From: Delphinus delphis
Lineage: Eukaryota > Chordata > Mammalia > Artiodactyla > Delphinidae
DNA: 64,000 nucleotides
NCBI RefSeq assembly: GCF_949987515.2
Contig: NC_082699.1
Location: forward strand, 79,775,458 to 79,839,457
Direction: 5' to 3'
How positions within the stretch are numbered: the stretch's first letter is position 1; every line of letters begins with the position of its first letter. The position numbers and the translations under genes were made by a program. Under the pieces are notes generated by a model. That model did no database searches and was not told the origin of the DNA. It worked only from the letters and a program-made list of their open reading frames with translations. Of this stretch, positions 51,301-63,105 are shown in pieces.

Positions 51301-54300
51301 ATGCCAAACCAAGACGGGATTTCAACAGGGAGGAACGTCCCGCCGCGTGGACACCACTCGCCACCTGCGAGAAGAGCCCCGTGAAGCGTGCGCTGGGTTC
51401 TGCGACGCGGGGTCACCGGCCCCTCGATCAGTGTTTGGGTGCAGGGATGGAGAAGGAGAAAATGGACTGAGATGCTGAGTTGGTACAACGCCCAGGGACG
51501 TCTGCGAGGGACACAGAGGACACCAGTGGAGGTGGGGACATCAGTGAGATGGAAACCAGATCCCCTGGGTCTCAGAGACCATGAGGACCTGGCCGCGCAG
51601 GCACCGTCTTCTCTCCCAAGTCCTGAAGACGCTGCCCGAGTGGTCCTTTCCCATGTCATCCGGACCCTAGGCTCCCCCAAGAGGAGACAGGCTGGGAAGG
51701 ACAAACGCCCTGACTCGGGTCTCCGTGCCCCGTCACCCGTCTCTGCCGCACCGCCTGCTCCTTCCCTCACGCCGTTCCTCTCCGTGGGATACTTCCCTTT
51801 GGGCCACAAGCTTCACTGTCTCTTCAATCCTAAAGCAAAAATCCAAAAAAGCCAAAGCAAGAAATCATAAAAGACTGGTTGATTTGATTCTGAAAATTTA
51901 AGTTATTTGTTTGGGAAAAAATAACAAAACTTAAAACAAAAATAAACGGCAGGACATCCTGGCACACATTGTGCAGGGCGGCATCAGTGTAACAAGTCCC
52001 GGACTTCTCAGGGAATGTCAGATGTTTCTGAGGGGTCTGAAAGTGGATAGACTTAGCAGTGTGCGTTAAGAACCTCTCAAATGTCTGTTTTCGGGGGGAA
52101 AGATAATAAAGATTTATATAGTAGAATTTTTGTCACTGGGAAAACTGGAGACAATTCATTCTCCCAACAGCCGAAACAGGCTCAATAAACAATGGCACGT
52201 GCACAAGCCGGGCACCACCGCAGCCACGATAAGCGCTGTTTTCCAGGAACGATGATGCTGAAGGTAGCCGTGGTGCAGGCCCAGTAGGAAGAGGCGGGGC
52301 ACATAAGGACACGGGCCACGTACGCAGTCACCACACACGTGTGCGTGGCCTGGGAGCTAGGAATGGACTTTACCTTTTTAAAGAGCTGAGGGAAAACCCA
52401 AAGGAGTCTGCTGGTTCACGACATGCACTGAGTCCATGAAATTCTAATATCGGCACCCACAAGTAACGTTTTGTCGCCAAGCTTCCACGTGTATTTGTTT
52501 CCGTGTTGTCTGTGGCTGTTTCGGAGCCGTGACAGCAGAGCTGAGCGGCTGCAATAGAGGCCGGATGGCCAGGAGAGCTGGAGCTCTTTTCACCAGCTCT
52601 TTACAGAGGGGTTCGCCAGCCCCTGAGCGACATAAACACGTGGAGAAAGTCTTCAAGCCTTCGCGGAGCTTTGCTATATGATGGACGGTGGGATAACAGG
52701 ACCACCAGTGGTTTTCATCTTTTCTGACTTTTCTGTATTTCCATTCTTTTCCTATAATAAGCATGTACTGCTTTTTTTTTTAATGTGGAAGTTTTCAATC
52801 AAACTGCACACTCACAGAAACCTTTCCTGCACCCTCCCTAGGGGCCTTCTCCCCCAAACAGCGGTCACTCAGTCATCCGAGGGCAGTCTCCTCAGGAACC
52901 CAAGGGCAAACGGGCTCCCAGGCCCCACGCAGGGGAGAAGCAACACCCCCTCCTCTGCCTGCATCCCCGGCGACAGGCAGGCGGGGGCCCTGTACGGGCC
53001 AGGCACACCCTGGGCTCCACGGGAGGCTCCCAGCAGCTTTGAGCTCTGGCCTCCCTGAGGGTCCCCCACGTGGTGAGGCTTGGCCGTCCCCAAGAGGACA
53101 GCAGTCAGGAGGCCCGGGCCCACTCCCCCACCACCTGGGAACAGAGGGGTCCACTTGGCGACCTACGTGTTCAGACCCTCCTCTCCTCCGTGAGGGGTCA
53201 GCGGCTCAAGGCAGTGGGCCTGTCTGAGGGACAGGCAGCGTGGAAGGTCCTGGTGGCTGGGGGGCCGGCGTTTACAGAGGTGATCCTGGGAGGGACCAGG
53301 CTCCCTCGGAGCACAGGGATGAGGGGCCAGACCCTCGCGTGGGATCCACTGAGCAGCCCCACAGATGCCCGCTTAGAGGTGAGGCTCAGAGAGAGTTGGT
53401 CAGCTCATCAGAGGCACATGGGCATCTTGGTGCAGGCCCTGCCCCAGTGGGGAGAGAGCCTGGGGTCTCAGTGCTTTCTCCGTGTCCCCCAGGTGTCTTC
53501 CCGCCCCCGGCCCCGGCAGCAGCAAACGAACCCGTCCTGGAAGAAGGGATGGCGGCTCTGGTGCCCCTGGCCGACACGCTAGACAGCCCGCAGCCCAGCC
53601 CCGCGGCAGGCCCCGTCGTGAGCGCCCGGATGGGCCCTCTCAACACGCTGCTGCCCGGCCTGGGGCCCATCTCACAGAGCAGCCCACTCTCCAGCCTCCT
53701 GACTGGCCCCCTGAGCGACCACCTGGCCAGCCCCGTGGCAGTGCCCCTGGCGGACACACCGGCCAGCTCCCTGGGCCTGCCCTCGACTGGCCCCCTGACT
53801 CCCAGCAGCCCCCTGACAGGCCCCCGAGCTGTGCCTCAGAGCAGCCCCCTTATGGACGCTGTAACAGGTTCGGTGGCCCTCTCTCTGAGCAGCCCCCTGC
53901 TCACCTCCACGGCTGCCCCCCTAGGTGTCTCTCAGAACCTTCCGGCCAATCCCGTGAGCAGTCTGGTGCTGTTGGAGGCCCCAAGGGTGTGGCTGGCAGA
54001 GCCGCTGCAAGGATGCCCCTCTGGACCCCATCCCTCAGCGGGTGGGGGGCCTGCTGCCACCGCAGAAGGTAACCGGTGCAGGGGGAGGGGCAGCGGGGGC
54101 CCAGGGGGCGGGGCCCCTGCCAGGCTGGTAGGCCCTGGCCCTGCCTCGCTCTAACCCTCCTCCTCTCCTTTCTGCCCCTCCCCCACGTCGCTAGCCCCGC
54201 CCTCCGCTGAGCACCCCCAGCCCGCCCAGGAGCCTGAGCCCCTCAGCATGACGTCTGTGGGTGCGCCCATGCAGACTTCCACGCCCGTCGGTCCCATGGG

Positions 54301-57300
54301 CACACCCAGCCCCGCAACAGCCTTCTCCTACGGCACCCCAGACGCCCGGACACAGCCTGGTGGCCCCCAGGGACAAGCGGTCTCTGCCTCTGTCCCTGCC
54401 TCGGCCACCTCCTACAACATCACCATCCTCGCCTCTGCCCTCACTCCCGCTCCCCAAGCTGCCACCAGCTATAGGCCCTCAAGCACCCCGCACCCCTTTG
54501 CCCGCACGCACCGCTCCCCGACCCGGCTCTCGCCCACCCTCCACTCCCCTGCACACAACCCCCACTCCCCGCCTCGAGCCTCGTCCTCACCGGCTTCAGT
54601 CAACGACACCCGAGGTCCACGCGTGGCAGAGCCGTCTCGGAAGAGCAACCTGCAGTTGGAGCGGAAGCTAGCCCACCGGAAGACCGGCAAGTTCCCTGAC
54701 AGCTCCCGACGGCAGCACGGGTCTGGGGTCTCCTCGGCTGCCCTAGGAGACCTCCCAGGCACCCCCCTGGGCTGCTGACCACGGTCACTGACCACTCCCT
54801 CCACCCCTTGTTGTCCCCAGAGTCGAAGCAGCTGGCCTGGGAGAGGCTGGTGGGGGAGATCGCCTTCCAGCTGGACCGCAGGATCCTGTCCAGCATCTTC
54901 CCCGAGCGTGTCCGGCTCTACGGCTTCACGGTCTCCAACATTCCGGAGAAGATCATTCAGGTGTGTTGTGCCTACCTGCCGCTCACCGCCTGAGGGCCTA
55001 CCCCGCCACCTGCAGGGCTGGGGACGGCCTTCCGGGGGCCCCTGCACTCCGGCTAGGCAGAGCGCATCAGAATCTGCGGGCACCCTGGGACGGAGGATAC
55101 ACCGCACTCAGTCCAAGTGGCCAGCAGGTGTCCGCGGCATCTGGCAGCAGGAGTGTGTGGTCCCAGCCACCCGGGCGGCCTTCCCAGAGGGCAGAGCAGC
55201 AGAGGGGCCCCAGCACTGTCAGGCCTGTGAGCCCCCACTTTGCCACTGCCATGGCCTCGGGTCTGCCAGGCCCCGCTCCCACGGGCCCTCCCCAGACTGG
55301 CAGAGCTGCCGCCTTGTGTCTCTCCCTCGCCCTGTCCAAGTCCTCAAGTGTCACTGGGGGGTGCAGGGGAGGCAGTTCTCAGAGCCTCTGAGCAGCTGGC
55401 GGCCTGGTGGCCAGGGTCTTCAGGCCGGGCTCGTTCCGTATTCCCAGCATGCCCTCCACTGAGCCCGCTCCCACTGAGGGACACAGAGGACGATGTTTCC
55501 CAAACACGCTTGGGCGCGTCTCCTCGCCACCACGTGTAGGAGGCACGTTGGAGTGGGAGCCGTCGGGGGCTTGGGCTGCGCCGGGGCAGGATGAGCCGGT
55601 GCGCGCCCTTCCCCCCCGACACGCCCACTCGGGTGGAGCGGGGGTGGGGCAGGGGTGGGGCAGGGGGCGGGCGTCGGCGCCGCGGCCCTTCAGCCGTTTA
55701 CTCTTCCCTCGAGAAGTAGCCCTCGGTGGTCCCGGCCTCTACCTCTCTGGCCGTCCTTATCCGTGGATGGACTGTGGCTCTGGGTCTGTGAGTGGGCAGG
55801 AATCACGTTCAGTGACAGTGGGCTCATCTGTGTCCCGGTTTGAGCTTGCCTTCTCCTTTTGTTAAGGTGTCCTTTGGTTAGGTTTGTAATTTTAATGAGA
55901 CCAAAATAATCCACGTTTTTTATCCACCTTTTCCTTTTTTTTTTTGGCCGTGCCACGTGGCATGCAGAATGTTAGTTTCCCGACCAGGGATGGAACCCGC
56001 GTCCCCTGCAGTGGAAGCGCAGAGTCTTAACCGCTGGACCGCCAGGGAAGTCCCACGTTCTCCTTCATTGTTTGTACTCTTCGAGTCCCATTTAAGGCTG
56101 GAGCTGCCGGCCCCGCCTTGGTCCCCTCTCCCAGTCCCACGAGTGTGGGCTCCAGGTTTGCAGGTCTGGCCCTGCCCAGGTGACAGTGTCCTAATCCTGG
56201 GAGGCCAAGGGAGCCAGGGCATCTCTCCTTCCAGATCGTCGTAGCTCCTCTTGGCCCTTCGCTCTTCAAGATGAATTTTAGGATCAGTCTGGCAATTTCC
56301 AAGAAAAACCTAGTTCAAATTTTTAGTTTTTCATTGGTTTATAGGTTGAACTGGGGAAGTTTCCCATCTTTGCCATGTTGGCTATCCCTGTGTTGCTTGT
56401 GTCGGCGGGGCCAGCTTTGGCCATGCTGGGTTTGACAAGCCTTGACTCCTACCCTGGAACACCGCCACCACGGCTGTGCCATGAGTGCAGCCCGGCAGCG
56501 GCTGTTTAAAACTTGGCAGATGACGCGGGAGAAGCACAATATTTATGTCTCTAAAATGCTGCATCTGATATCTAGTTGGCAAAGACTACACTTAATCATA
56601 AGTGAAAGTCTAGTTGCCCACATAGAAGTTAGACATCAGGCTATGGAGAGAGGTTTCTGGTTGTTTGACACTGCTGTTTATGCGGAGGATAAGGTGGACC
56701 CTCCAGGAGGGTGTGTGCGTGCAGGTCCTCCGCTCCCACGCCGCTCTCCGCCTTGCCTGCGAGGTGCCGCTTATGCTGGAGAACTTAAGTCACGGCACTA
56801 AACGGCAACTCTTTAGAGAAGAGGCAAGAAAAGGAAGCAGAACGCACGTAAGGCAATTTGTTTGGTATTTAAGGAAGTCGAGGAGCTTGGTGCCCCTGAG
56901 CCTGTGCTTCAGGCTCCACCTCGGCGGCCTCTGGGTGGCGGTTCTCACCACAACACTCACCTGGTCATTCTGCCCATCGGCCACCGTCACCAATTCCACG
57001 GCCTCCGGCCCATGCACCTTCCATCCAGCCATGAGCAGAGCTGCAGGATCATACACTTGCTGCCCTTGTTCCCAGGAAGCCCTCCACTGCAGCCCACCCG
57101 CACGGAAGCTGTCTTCAGGATAGCCCCTGGCTGGCCTTCTGTAGGGCCCACTGCAGGTTGACTGAGCTCTGGTCCCACCTGAGGATCATAAAGATGCTTC
57201 CTGGTCTCAAGCTATCCTGCCTACTTGGCTGGATTATTCGTTGATTCCCATCTGCATTTAATTCCACTCTGCCCAGGCTTTCACTTCCCTTCATCAAGAC

Positions 57301-60300
57301 ATCTTGTTTATTTCTCTGCACATTGACCTCCAATGTTGGCGGTTGCTGGAAGCCCTAAATTCTACCTAGATTCACCAAACCAGGCGAAACCTGGTGTCGG
57401 CCCACTGGGGTCCTTTGCTTCCCGAATGCCGTAGAGCTTTAACGCTGAACACTGTAATGGAACCCGATATTCAATGAGGACTCGTTGACTTTGTCCATAG
57501 AACGTGGCTATCTACTTTTGTGTAAGTTCGCAGACAGTTATGCTGTCTTTTAAGCTCAACTGAAAGTTATCCCAGTGCTCATTACTGTCAGTTCTTCTGC
57601 CCAAACACAAAGCTCTGCTCCATGGGAGATGCTCTGGCTCTCTTCCTTTCTGCGCCCTTGTCCTAGGAGACCCTGAGTCCAGCTGCATCAGTGTGAGGGT
57701 GACTGAGGGTGGTGCCTCGGTCCTGCCCGTGGTCCCCCCGGGATGCTCTCTAGGCCAACGCATCGGCCTGCTCAGAACATTTTTGATTTCTGTGTACTGA
57801 TTTGTTATTTAGCTACCTTGCCAAACCCCCTCGCTAGTTTTGATAGTCTGTATATCATTTTGGCTTTCCTCTGTAGACAATCATATCATATAGCACTTAA
57901 AAAAATTTTTTTTTGTTTTGGCCGCGCTGGGTCTTAGTTGCGGCATGTGGACTTCTTAGTTGCGGCATGTGGACTTCTTAGTTGCGGCATTCGAACTCAG
58001 TTGCGGCATGCATGTGGCATCTAGTTCCCCGGCCAGGGATTGAACCCGGGCCCCCTGCATTGGGAGCTCAGAATCTTACCCACTGGACCACCAGGGAAGT
58101 CCCATACAGCACGTTTTAAAAGCAGATCATAAGGCTACCTCATCTTGTCTCTGACGTGATTACAAACACACACTTCTAGTCTTCCGGTTAAGTGCGATGT
58201 GTGTTCCAGGCTTTTTGCCAGATCTTCTTTCGACAAATCAGTCAGAGTCCTCGGTTGCACACAACAGAATCCACACTAGCTGATATAGGCAGAAAGGGGT
58301 TTATTATAAATGTTTAGGTGTTCAGACAGGCTCCAGGAAGGACACCAAATTGGGCTTGCCTGCTACACAGCCAGTAAAAATGCCAGACGGCAAGGGAGTG
58401 AACACGCCATCGTCGTTGCTGCCCCGGGAACAGCACGCACACGCCTAGTCGGATGCCTGCAGTTTGGTACGGCTGCCCCGAAGAACCAGTGCCACAGCCA
58501 GTGCGCTCTCCAAAGAGCCCAGCCCCTGCCTGCACTGTCTCCTCCAGGAGACGAGGTCCACGCACCTGTACTTGCTGGGCGGAAACCCAGGTCAGAGGGG
58601 TACCTGAGCCACAGGGGAGTCTGGAATAGGTGATGTTTAGCGTCCAGCCTCTTAGAGTTCAGGAAGGTGCTAGAATGCACCAGGACAGAAGCCAGTGAGC
58701 CACATTCAGCATCTGCCTCACCAGGTGAAGAAGTTCCCTCTTCCTCCTTTGTCCAGAGTGCTTGGTTTTTTTCTTACTCATGAACAAATACTGAACTTTT
58801 AGAATGCTGTTTCTCTCTCTCACTGAGATGACCACACAGTTTTCTTCCCCCGCCCTTTTCTGTTAACATATTGATACACATGAGAAGATACTCTGCTCAT
58901 AAACCACACTGCGTCCCTGGTGTTTATAGATGCCCTGGGAGGCTCTGTTTGCTGTTTATGAGTTCTGCAGCTTCGCTACATTTTTAGAGATCGTGCCAAG
59001 TTTCTGTGACAGGAATACATGGCTTAATAGCCAGAGGTTTATCTCTCCACAGGGTTGTGGGGCCCTGCTGACCAGCCCCTCGCACACATCAGGGTCCCCA
59101 GGGTCCCCGCGTCCCGGGACTCGGCCTGGGGGTGGTGCTCGAAGTCCCAGGCTCCTCCCCTTGGCTCGAACTTAGTGACATCAGGTCCCCCTGCAGGATG
59201 GTGGGACACGTGGTGGTTTCAGCTGGGCATTTCATTACCTAGAAGAAGGGGGAGGCGCTGCCTTGTTCAGTGGAGGGTGTGGACTTTGCTCATCCTCTCT
59301 ATTGAGCTTTCTTCAGATTGTGTTTCCTCACTTCTCATTATTATTTCCTCCCTTCTCCTTCCGTTAGCTTTGCTTTATTTTCCTTTCTTGGGTTGAGCTC
59401 TTAAATCATTTTATTTTACATCTCTTTTGTTTTTAAATAACTGCATTTAGGACAAGGAAGTTCCTTCTGGTCAGGGAGATATTCAAAATCCTCAACAACC
59501 GGTACCAGGGAACCCCAGCCAGAGTGGACCCTGTTCTAGGGTCCAGGCAGAGCGGGAGGCTTCCGCTGTTCAAGGCTGGTGGGGAGAAGCGACGGTCTCC
59601 TGGCAGCCCCGGCTATGTCCGCCAAGGCTCCAGCCTGACTGGTGGCACTCTGCCTGCAGCCCTGCAGGCTAGAGGGGTGGTGTGTGGCTGTTCAGGTCTG
59701 ACTATCTCACGAACTGCCTTGCATTTCCTCTCTAACCCCTGAGTCCGTCGGGACCACCATCTGAGGGGTGTCTGGCTGCCCGTGAGTGTTGGCTTCTAAC
59801 ACGCCTGCCCTGCGTTTGGAGAATGAGGGCCGCACCACGCGTATTCTCTGGTATTTGCTGCCATTTCCCCTCACTGAGCGCATGGTCGGTGCTGTGTGTG
59901 GTCCAGGACGGAAAGATTGCGTGATGAGCACGCGTGCTGGGTCTCGCAGGTGTGAGTCTATGTGCCTCCCCGCGCCCCCGCCCCCCACGTATCCCCTCCA
60001 GTGCCAGGCCCTGCGGCTTCGCCCTGTAGAGATTCTTCCCCTCCACTCTGATTGTCTCCACGTCCACCTCCACAGCTACATTCTCTCCTCCGCTCCTACC
60101 CCGTGGTCCAAACTGCTGTCACCTTAGCTGGTCCACAGCTAGCTTGCCGCTCCACCTGTTCAGGCCTGGCTAGCGGCAAGCGTTCAGAATATGCCAAGCG
60201 GGTGCCAGACACAGTCTCTGCCCTCGGGGAGCTCACTATCTCTCTCCGAGGCCTTCAGTCAACAAGAAGAGCCGTCAGGAGCTCTGCCTCTCGTTCTTCT

Positions 60301-63041
60301 CCCCACCCAGACCCGGGCTCACCGGGGCCAACTTCACCGCCCTGGGCGCCCCTCCTTCTCTACTCCTACGCCTGTAGACGTGACCCCCGTGCAGCAGAGC
60401 TGACTGGCCCGGGTGCTGTGCTTGACGCCCCCAGAGACGTTTCCTTTGTCCTCACAGCAGCGCTGTCAGGCGGTGCAGTGTTTCCTGCAGTCCCAGCAGG
60501 GAACGCGAGGCTCACACTCAGCGTGGTGGCGGCCGTTGAACCCGACTCTCCCCGGGGGCCCTGCTCTGCACCCGGCGTCCTGGCACCTTCCGTGCCATGC
60601 ATGCTGCTCCCCAGCCTGGAAACTTCTTCCCTCCACTGTCCTTGTCCTTCAGGCCTCGCTTCAGCGACCTCTCCCTCCAGGACCCCATCCCAGTGGCAGC
60701 GCTCGCAGTACCATCCCTCTACCGGGCCGTGTCCTCACTGTAAACTCTGAGGGCCTTTTGCTCACACCTGAACTGGGAGGGCTCGGAGATCTGCAGAGTG
60801 AGGATGGATGGACAGAACCCTTCACCCTCTCTCGCCAGCTTCCGTCCAGCCCCTGCCAGTGGTCAGCACGATCTCTTAAAACCATAAAGCCCACCAGGCG
60901 TCTCCGAGCCTTTAGGACAGGCACTCCGCTCGCCCGCCACCTCCAGCCCCGTGCTCTGCTCAGGCCCGCAGCTTCTCAGGGGAAACCTGAGGGGACTGGG
61001 GGCGGGGACCCACACCCGCTGCCCCCGTGCTGTTGGGGTGCTTGTCCTACTCTTCCCCACCCACTCCCCCTTGTCGCCCTCCACTCTCAAGGGGTCACCT
61101 CCTAGGGGCAGCCCTGGCCTCGTCTCTCAGCGTAAATGTGCCCCCGTCGGACTCCTGCTCGTGTCTTAAGCTCCGTGTGCCCAGCCTGGCACACAGCAGC
61201 AGCCCAGCCACGGCCGGGGGTGAGCAGGTGACGGCTCTCGATGCCCCCGCAGGGGCCAAGGCTGAACGCTATCCACCGGCTTGCTCCCCGGTCGCCCCGG
61301 TGTGAGCAGCCGCAGGTCCGCTTGCTCACCCACAGATGCCGGCTGAGCTCCTGCCGTCTGTCCCCCCGGGGCCTGGAAACAGGCAAATGGAAGAAGATTC
61401 AGGCGCCCAGGTCAGGAAGCCAGGCCCGTCCTAGCGTCACCAGGCAGCAGAGGTGCGAGCCTAGGGCTCTGGGGGCCCCTGGGCTGAGCCCAGGCATCAG
61501 CCTGGTGCTCTGCTCACGTGACCATCCAGGGAGCGGACAGGGAGGCCTTCCTGGAGAAGGCAGTGCCTGAGCAGACTGTCCCGGCATCCCTAGCAGGTTG
61601 GGAGCCAGCCTGGTGGACGTCTGGGGACCTGCGGGAAGAGGGTGAGCAGGGCCAGATCCGGGCCTTGCCGGTCCGCCCTGGCCCTGGAAGTTGGAGCAGT
61701 GGAAAGTGCAGGGGGGCTCTAGCGGGGAAAGACCCTGTCCCACTACGTACACTTCAGACCTTCGTTCTGCAGGCCTGGGGGCAGTGGTACCAGTGACAGA
61801 TACCTAATTTGCAGGACCCAGTGCACACAAAAACACAGGGCTCCTTGTTCAAAATTATGAAGAACTTCAAATGGCTACAGCAGAGACGGCTGAGGCCCCA
61901 GAAGGCAGTGGAGGGAGGGACGGGGCAGGGGGGTGACGCTGCGGGACGCAGCTCAGCCCGGCAGGGCGGTCACAGGTGATGAAGATGGAGGCAAAGAACC
62001 CGGTTGCTGGCAGACCCCGGGTCCAGGCGCTAGGAGCCAGCACCCGGTGGCAGCAGACCCGGGGTCCAGGCGCTGGGAGCGGCACCCGGTGGCAGCAGAC
62101 CCCCAGCGCTGGGACTCAGGGCCCTGGCTCTGGGCCTGGGGTCATCGGTGCAGCATGAGGGTGGGAAGGGACGCCCACAGGGGGTGTGCAGGCCACGGGG
62201 CGCTGGGACGGGGGGCCCGGAGGAAAGGCTGAGAGGAAGCGGGGCGGGACCCAGGGGGCAACCCTGGGGGCTTTGGGACGCCCCCTCGTCTTTCATCACC
62301 CCCAGCCATGCTCTCCGTCCCCAGCTCCTGTGGCCCCCGCTCAGTCCGAATCCCTGGCGGTGGATGGAGCAGGTGACGGGGCCTCTGGGACCCCCTCGTC
62401 TTTCATCACCCCCAGCCGTGCTCTCTGTCCCCGGCTCCTGTGGCCCCCGCTCAGTCCGAACCCCTGGCGGTGGATGGAGCAGGTGATGCGGCCTCTGGAA
62501 CCTCTCTGCTCAGGCGCAGCCCACAGGGCTCCCCTCGCCCTGGAGCCCACAGGCGCCTCTCTCAGCGCCTCCAGGACACCCCCCTTAGGACACCCCCTCG
62601 GATCTGGATCCCCCCACAACCACACCCCCGGCCTCCGTCGCCCCTCACCTGCCTGCCTGCTGATGTGCTGCGGTGGGGCCAGAGGGTCCCTGACGGCTGC
62701 TGTCCCCTCAGGCCTCCCTGAACCCCAGCGACCACAAGCTGGACGAGGAGCTGTGCCAGACACTCTCACAGCGCTACGTGAGCATCATGAACCGGCTGCA
62801 GAGCCTGGGCTACGACGGGCGGGTGCACCCGGCCCTGACCGAGCAGCTGGTGAACGCCTATGGCATCCTGCGGGAGCGGCCCGAGCTGGCCGCGTCCAAG
62901 GGCGTCTCCTACACGGTGGATTTCCTGCAGCGCGTGCTGGTGGAGACCGTGCACCCCAGCATGCTCGCCGATGCGCTGCTGCTGCTGTCCTGCCTCAGCC
63001 AGCTGGCGCACGACGACGGCAAGCCCATGTTCATCTGGTGA
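45313..63041 (+). CDS. SPATC1: SPATC1 (speriolin), germ-cell centrosome protein (five coding exons)
   Basis: Speriolin is a testis protein of the spermatocyte centrosome and sperm neck that binds CDC20. Exons are 45313-45517, 53493-54068, 54195 to about 54710, 54821-54960 and 62712-63041. With exon 3 ending at 54710 they give 588 residues (human 591, from memory). Exon 1 encodes a leucine-zipper-like coil, [20 protein letters not shown] onward; exons 2-3 encode a Pro/Ser/Leu-rich linker; exons 4-5 encode the conserved C-terminal domain, [16 protein letters not shown] to [12 protein letters not shown]. All splice sites are GT-AG except the exon 3 donor: at 54711-54712 the bases are GG, not GT. 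No phase-matching GT exists before the in-frame stop at 54776. A GC donor (G|GCAAGT, intron from 54687) keeps frame and would drop eight residues. Exons 4-5 look intact, so the gene is probably functional. Confidence 0.88.
47568..48010 (+). repeat. 62-bp GC-rich minisatellite, about 7 copies
   Basis: The core CCCGACGTCTCGCAGACGG starts at 47596, 47659, 47721, 47783, 47845, 47907 and 47965. Four central steps are exactly 62 bases. The first and last units share a variant, CATGGGGACTGAGGGCTCAG, not found in the middle. Every unit has many CpGs. The array keeps frames open by chance, giving long but meaningless ORFs. Confidence 0.95.
48460..48760 (+). repeat. Degenerate C-rich repeat, roughly 45-55 bp
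   Basis: Phrases of the type 'ccccctcagaacccagcccc' and 'ggggaccccatcccccctca' recur irregularly. Units are diverged and period is not constant. Confidence 0.55.
48830..49350. promoter_or_regulatory. Intronic CpG island
   Basis: CpG-dense sequence with GC boxes (CCCCGCCC) within SPATC1 intron 1, adjoining the C-rich repeat and minisatellite. It may be an alternative promoter or a separate transcript start; no exon is recognised on either strand. Confidence 0.45.
49518..49755 (+). mobile_element. CHR SINE, internally shortened
   Basis: Typical head followed by a reduced body and a (TTAA)n tail. No clear duplication. Confidence 0.85.
50003..50050 (+). mobile_element. Short tRNA-SINE head fragment
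   Basis: 'aattccctggaggtccagtg' followed by 'gttgggactctgtgctttca' is the start of a Bov-tA/CHR-like SINE; the rest has decayed or is missing. Confidence 0.55.
50131..50235 (+). mobile_element. 5' half of a CHR SINE without tail
   Basis: Short-form head and middle up to 'cggctgggcccgtgg', then unrelated sequence. The 3' half and A-tail are absent, and there is a small deletion in the head near 50155. Confidence 0.85.
54195..54778 (+). other. SPATC1: SPATC1 exon 3 and read-through to in-frame stop
   Basis: The frame set by exons 1-2 stays open through exon 3 and past its expected end at 54710 until TGA at 54776-54778. If the intron were retained, the protein would end after [10 protein letters not shown] and lose the whole conserved C-terminal domain. 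Confidence 0.8.
55935..56054 (-). mobile_element. tRNA-derived SINE, minus orientation
   Basis: T-run followed by the reverse complement of the CHR/Bov-tA head, ending 'ggaccgccagggaagtccc'. More diverged than the plus-strand copies. Confidence 0.85.
57906..58103 (-). mobile_element. tRNA-derived SINE, minus orientation, with internal 22-bp duplication
   Basis: Reverse copy ending 'ggaccaccagggaagtccc'. A 22-base unit, CTTAGTTGCGGCATGTGGACTT, is repeated in tandem between about 57933 and 57985. Confidence 0.87.
62010..62100 (+). repeat. Tandem duplication, period about 45
   Basis: The phrase GGGTCCAGGCGCT...CACCCGGTGGCAGCAGACCC occurs twice in a row with a few differences. Confidence 0.82.
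62281..62500 (+). repeat. Tandem duplication, period 110
   Basis: CCCCCTCGTCTTTCATCACC... is present at 62281-62390 and 62391-62500, with only a handful of substitutions. It ends about 210 bases before the last SPATC1 exon. Confidence 0.9.
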
Positions 63042-63078
63042 TGCTGGCTCGCTGTGGCCCGCACCTGGGTGCACAGCC

Positions 63079-63084
63079 ATTAAA
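63079..63084 (+). terminator. SPATC1: SPATC1 polyadenylation signal ATTAAA
   Basis: ATTAAA lies 38 bases after the SPATC1 stop codon, giving a very short 3' UTR ending near 63105. Confidence 0.75.
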
Positions 63085-63105
63085 GCTCGCCTCGGACGCT
63101 GGGCC

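Larger units (their letters stand above)
45518..53492 (+). other. SPATC1: SPATC1 intron 1
   Basis: This 8 kb intron holds a 62-bp minisatellite (47568-48010), a C-rich degenerate repeat (about 48460-48760), a CpG island (48830-49350), SINEs at 49518 and 50131, and old L1-like sequence around 51990-52360. No internal exon is recognised. Confidence 0.7.
54961..62711 (+). other. SPATC1: SPATC1 intron 4
   Basis: 7.7 kb intron between the two C-terminal-domain exons. It contains reverse-oriented SINE copies at 55935 and 57906, L2-like sequence near 60540-60690, and tandem duplications at 62010-62100 and 62281-62500. No extra exon is recognised. Confidence 0.7.
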
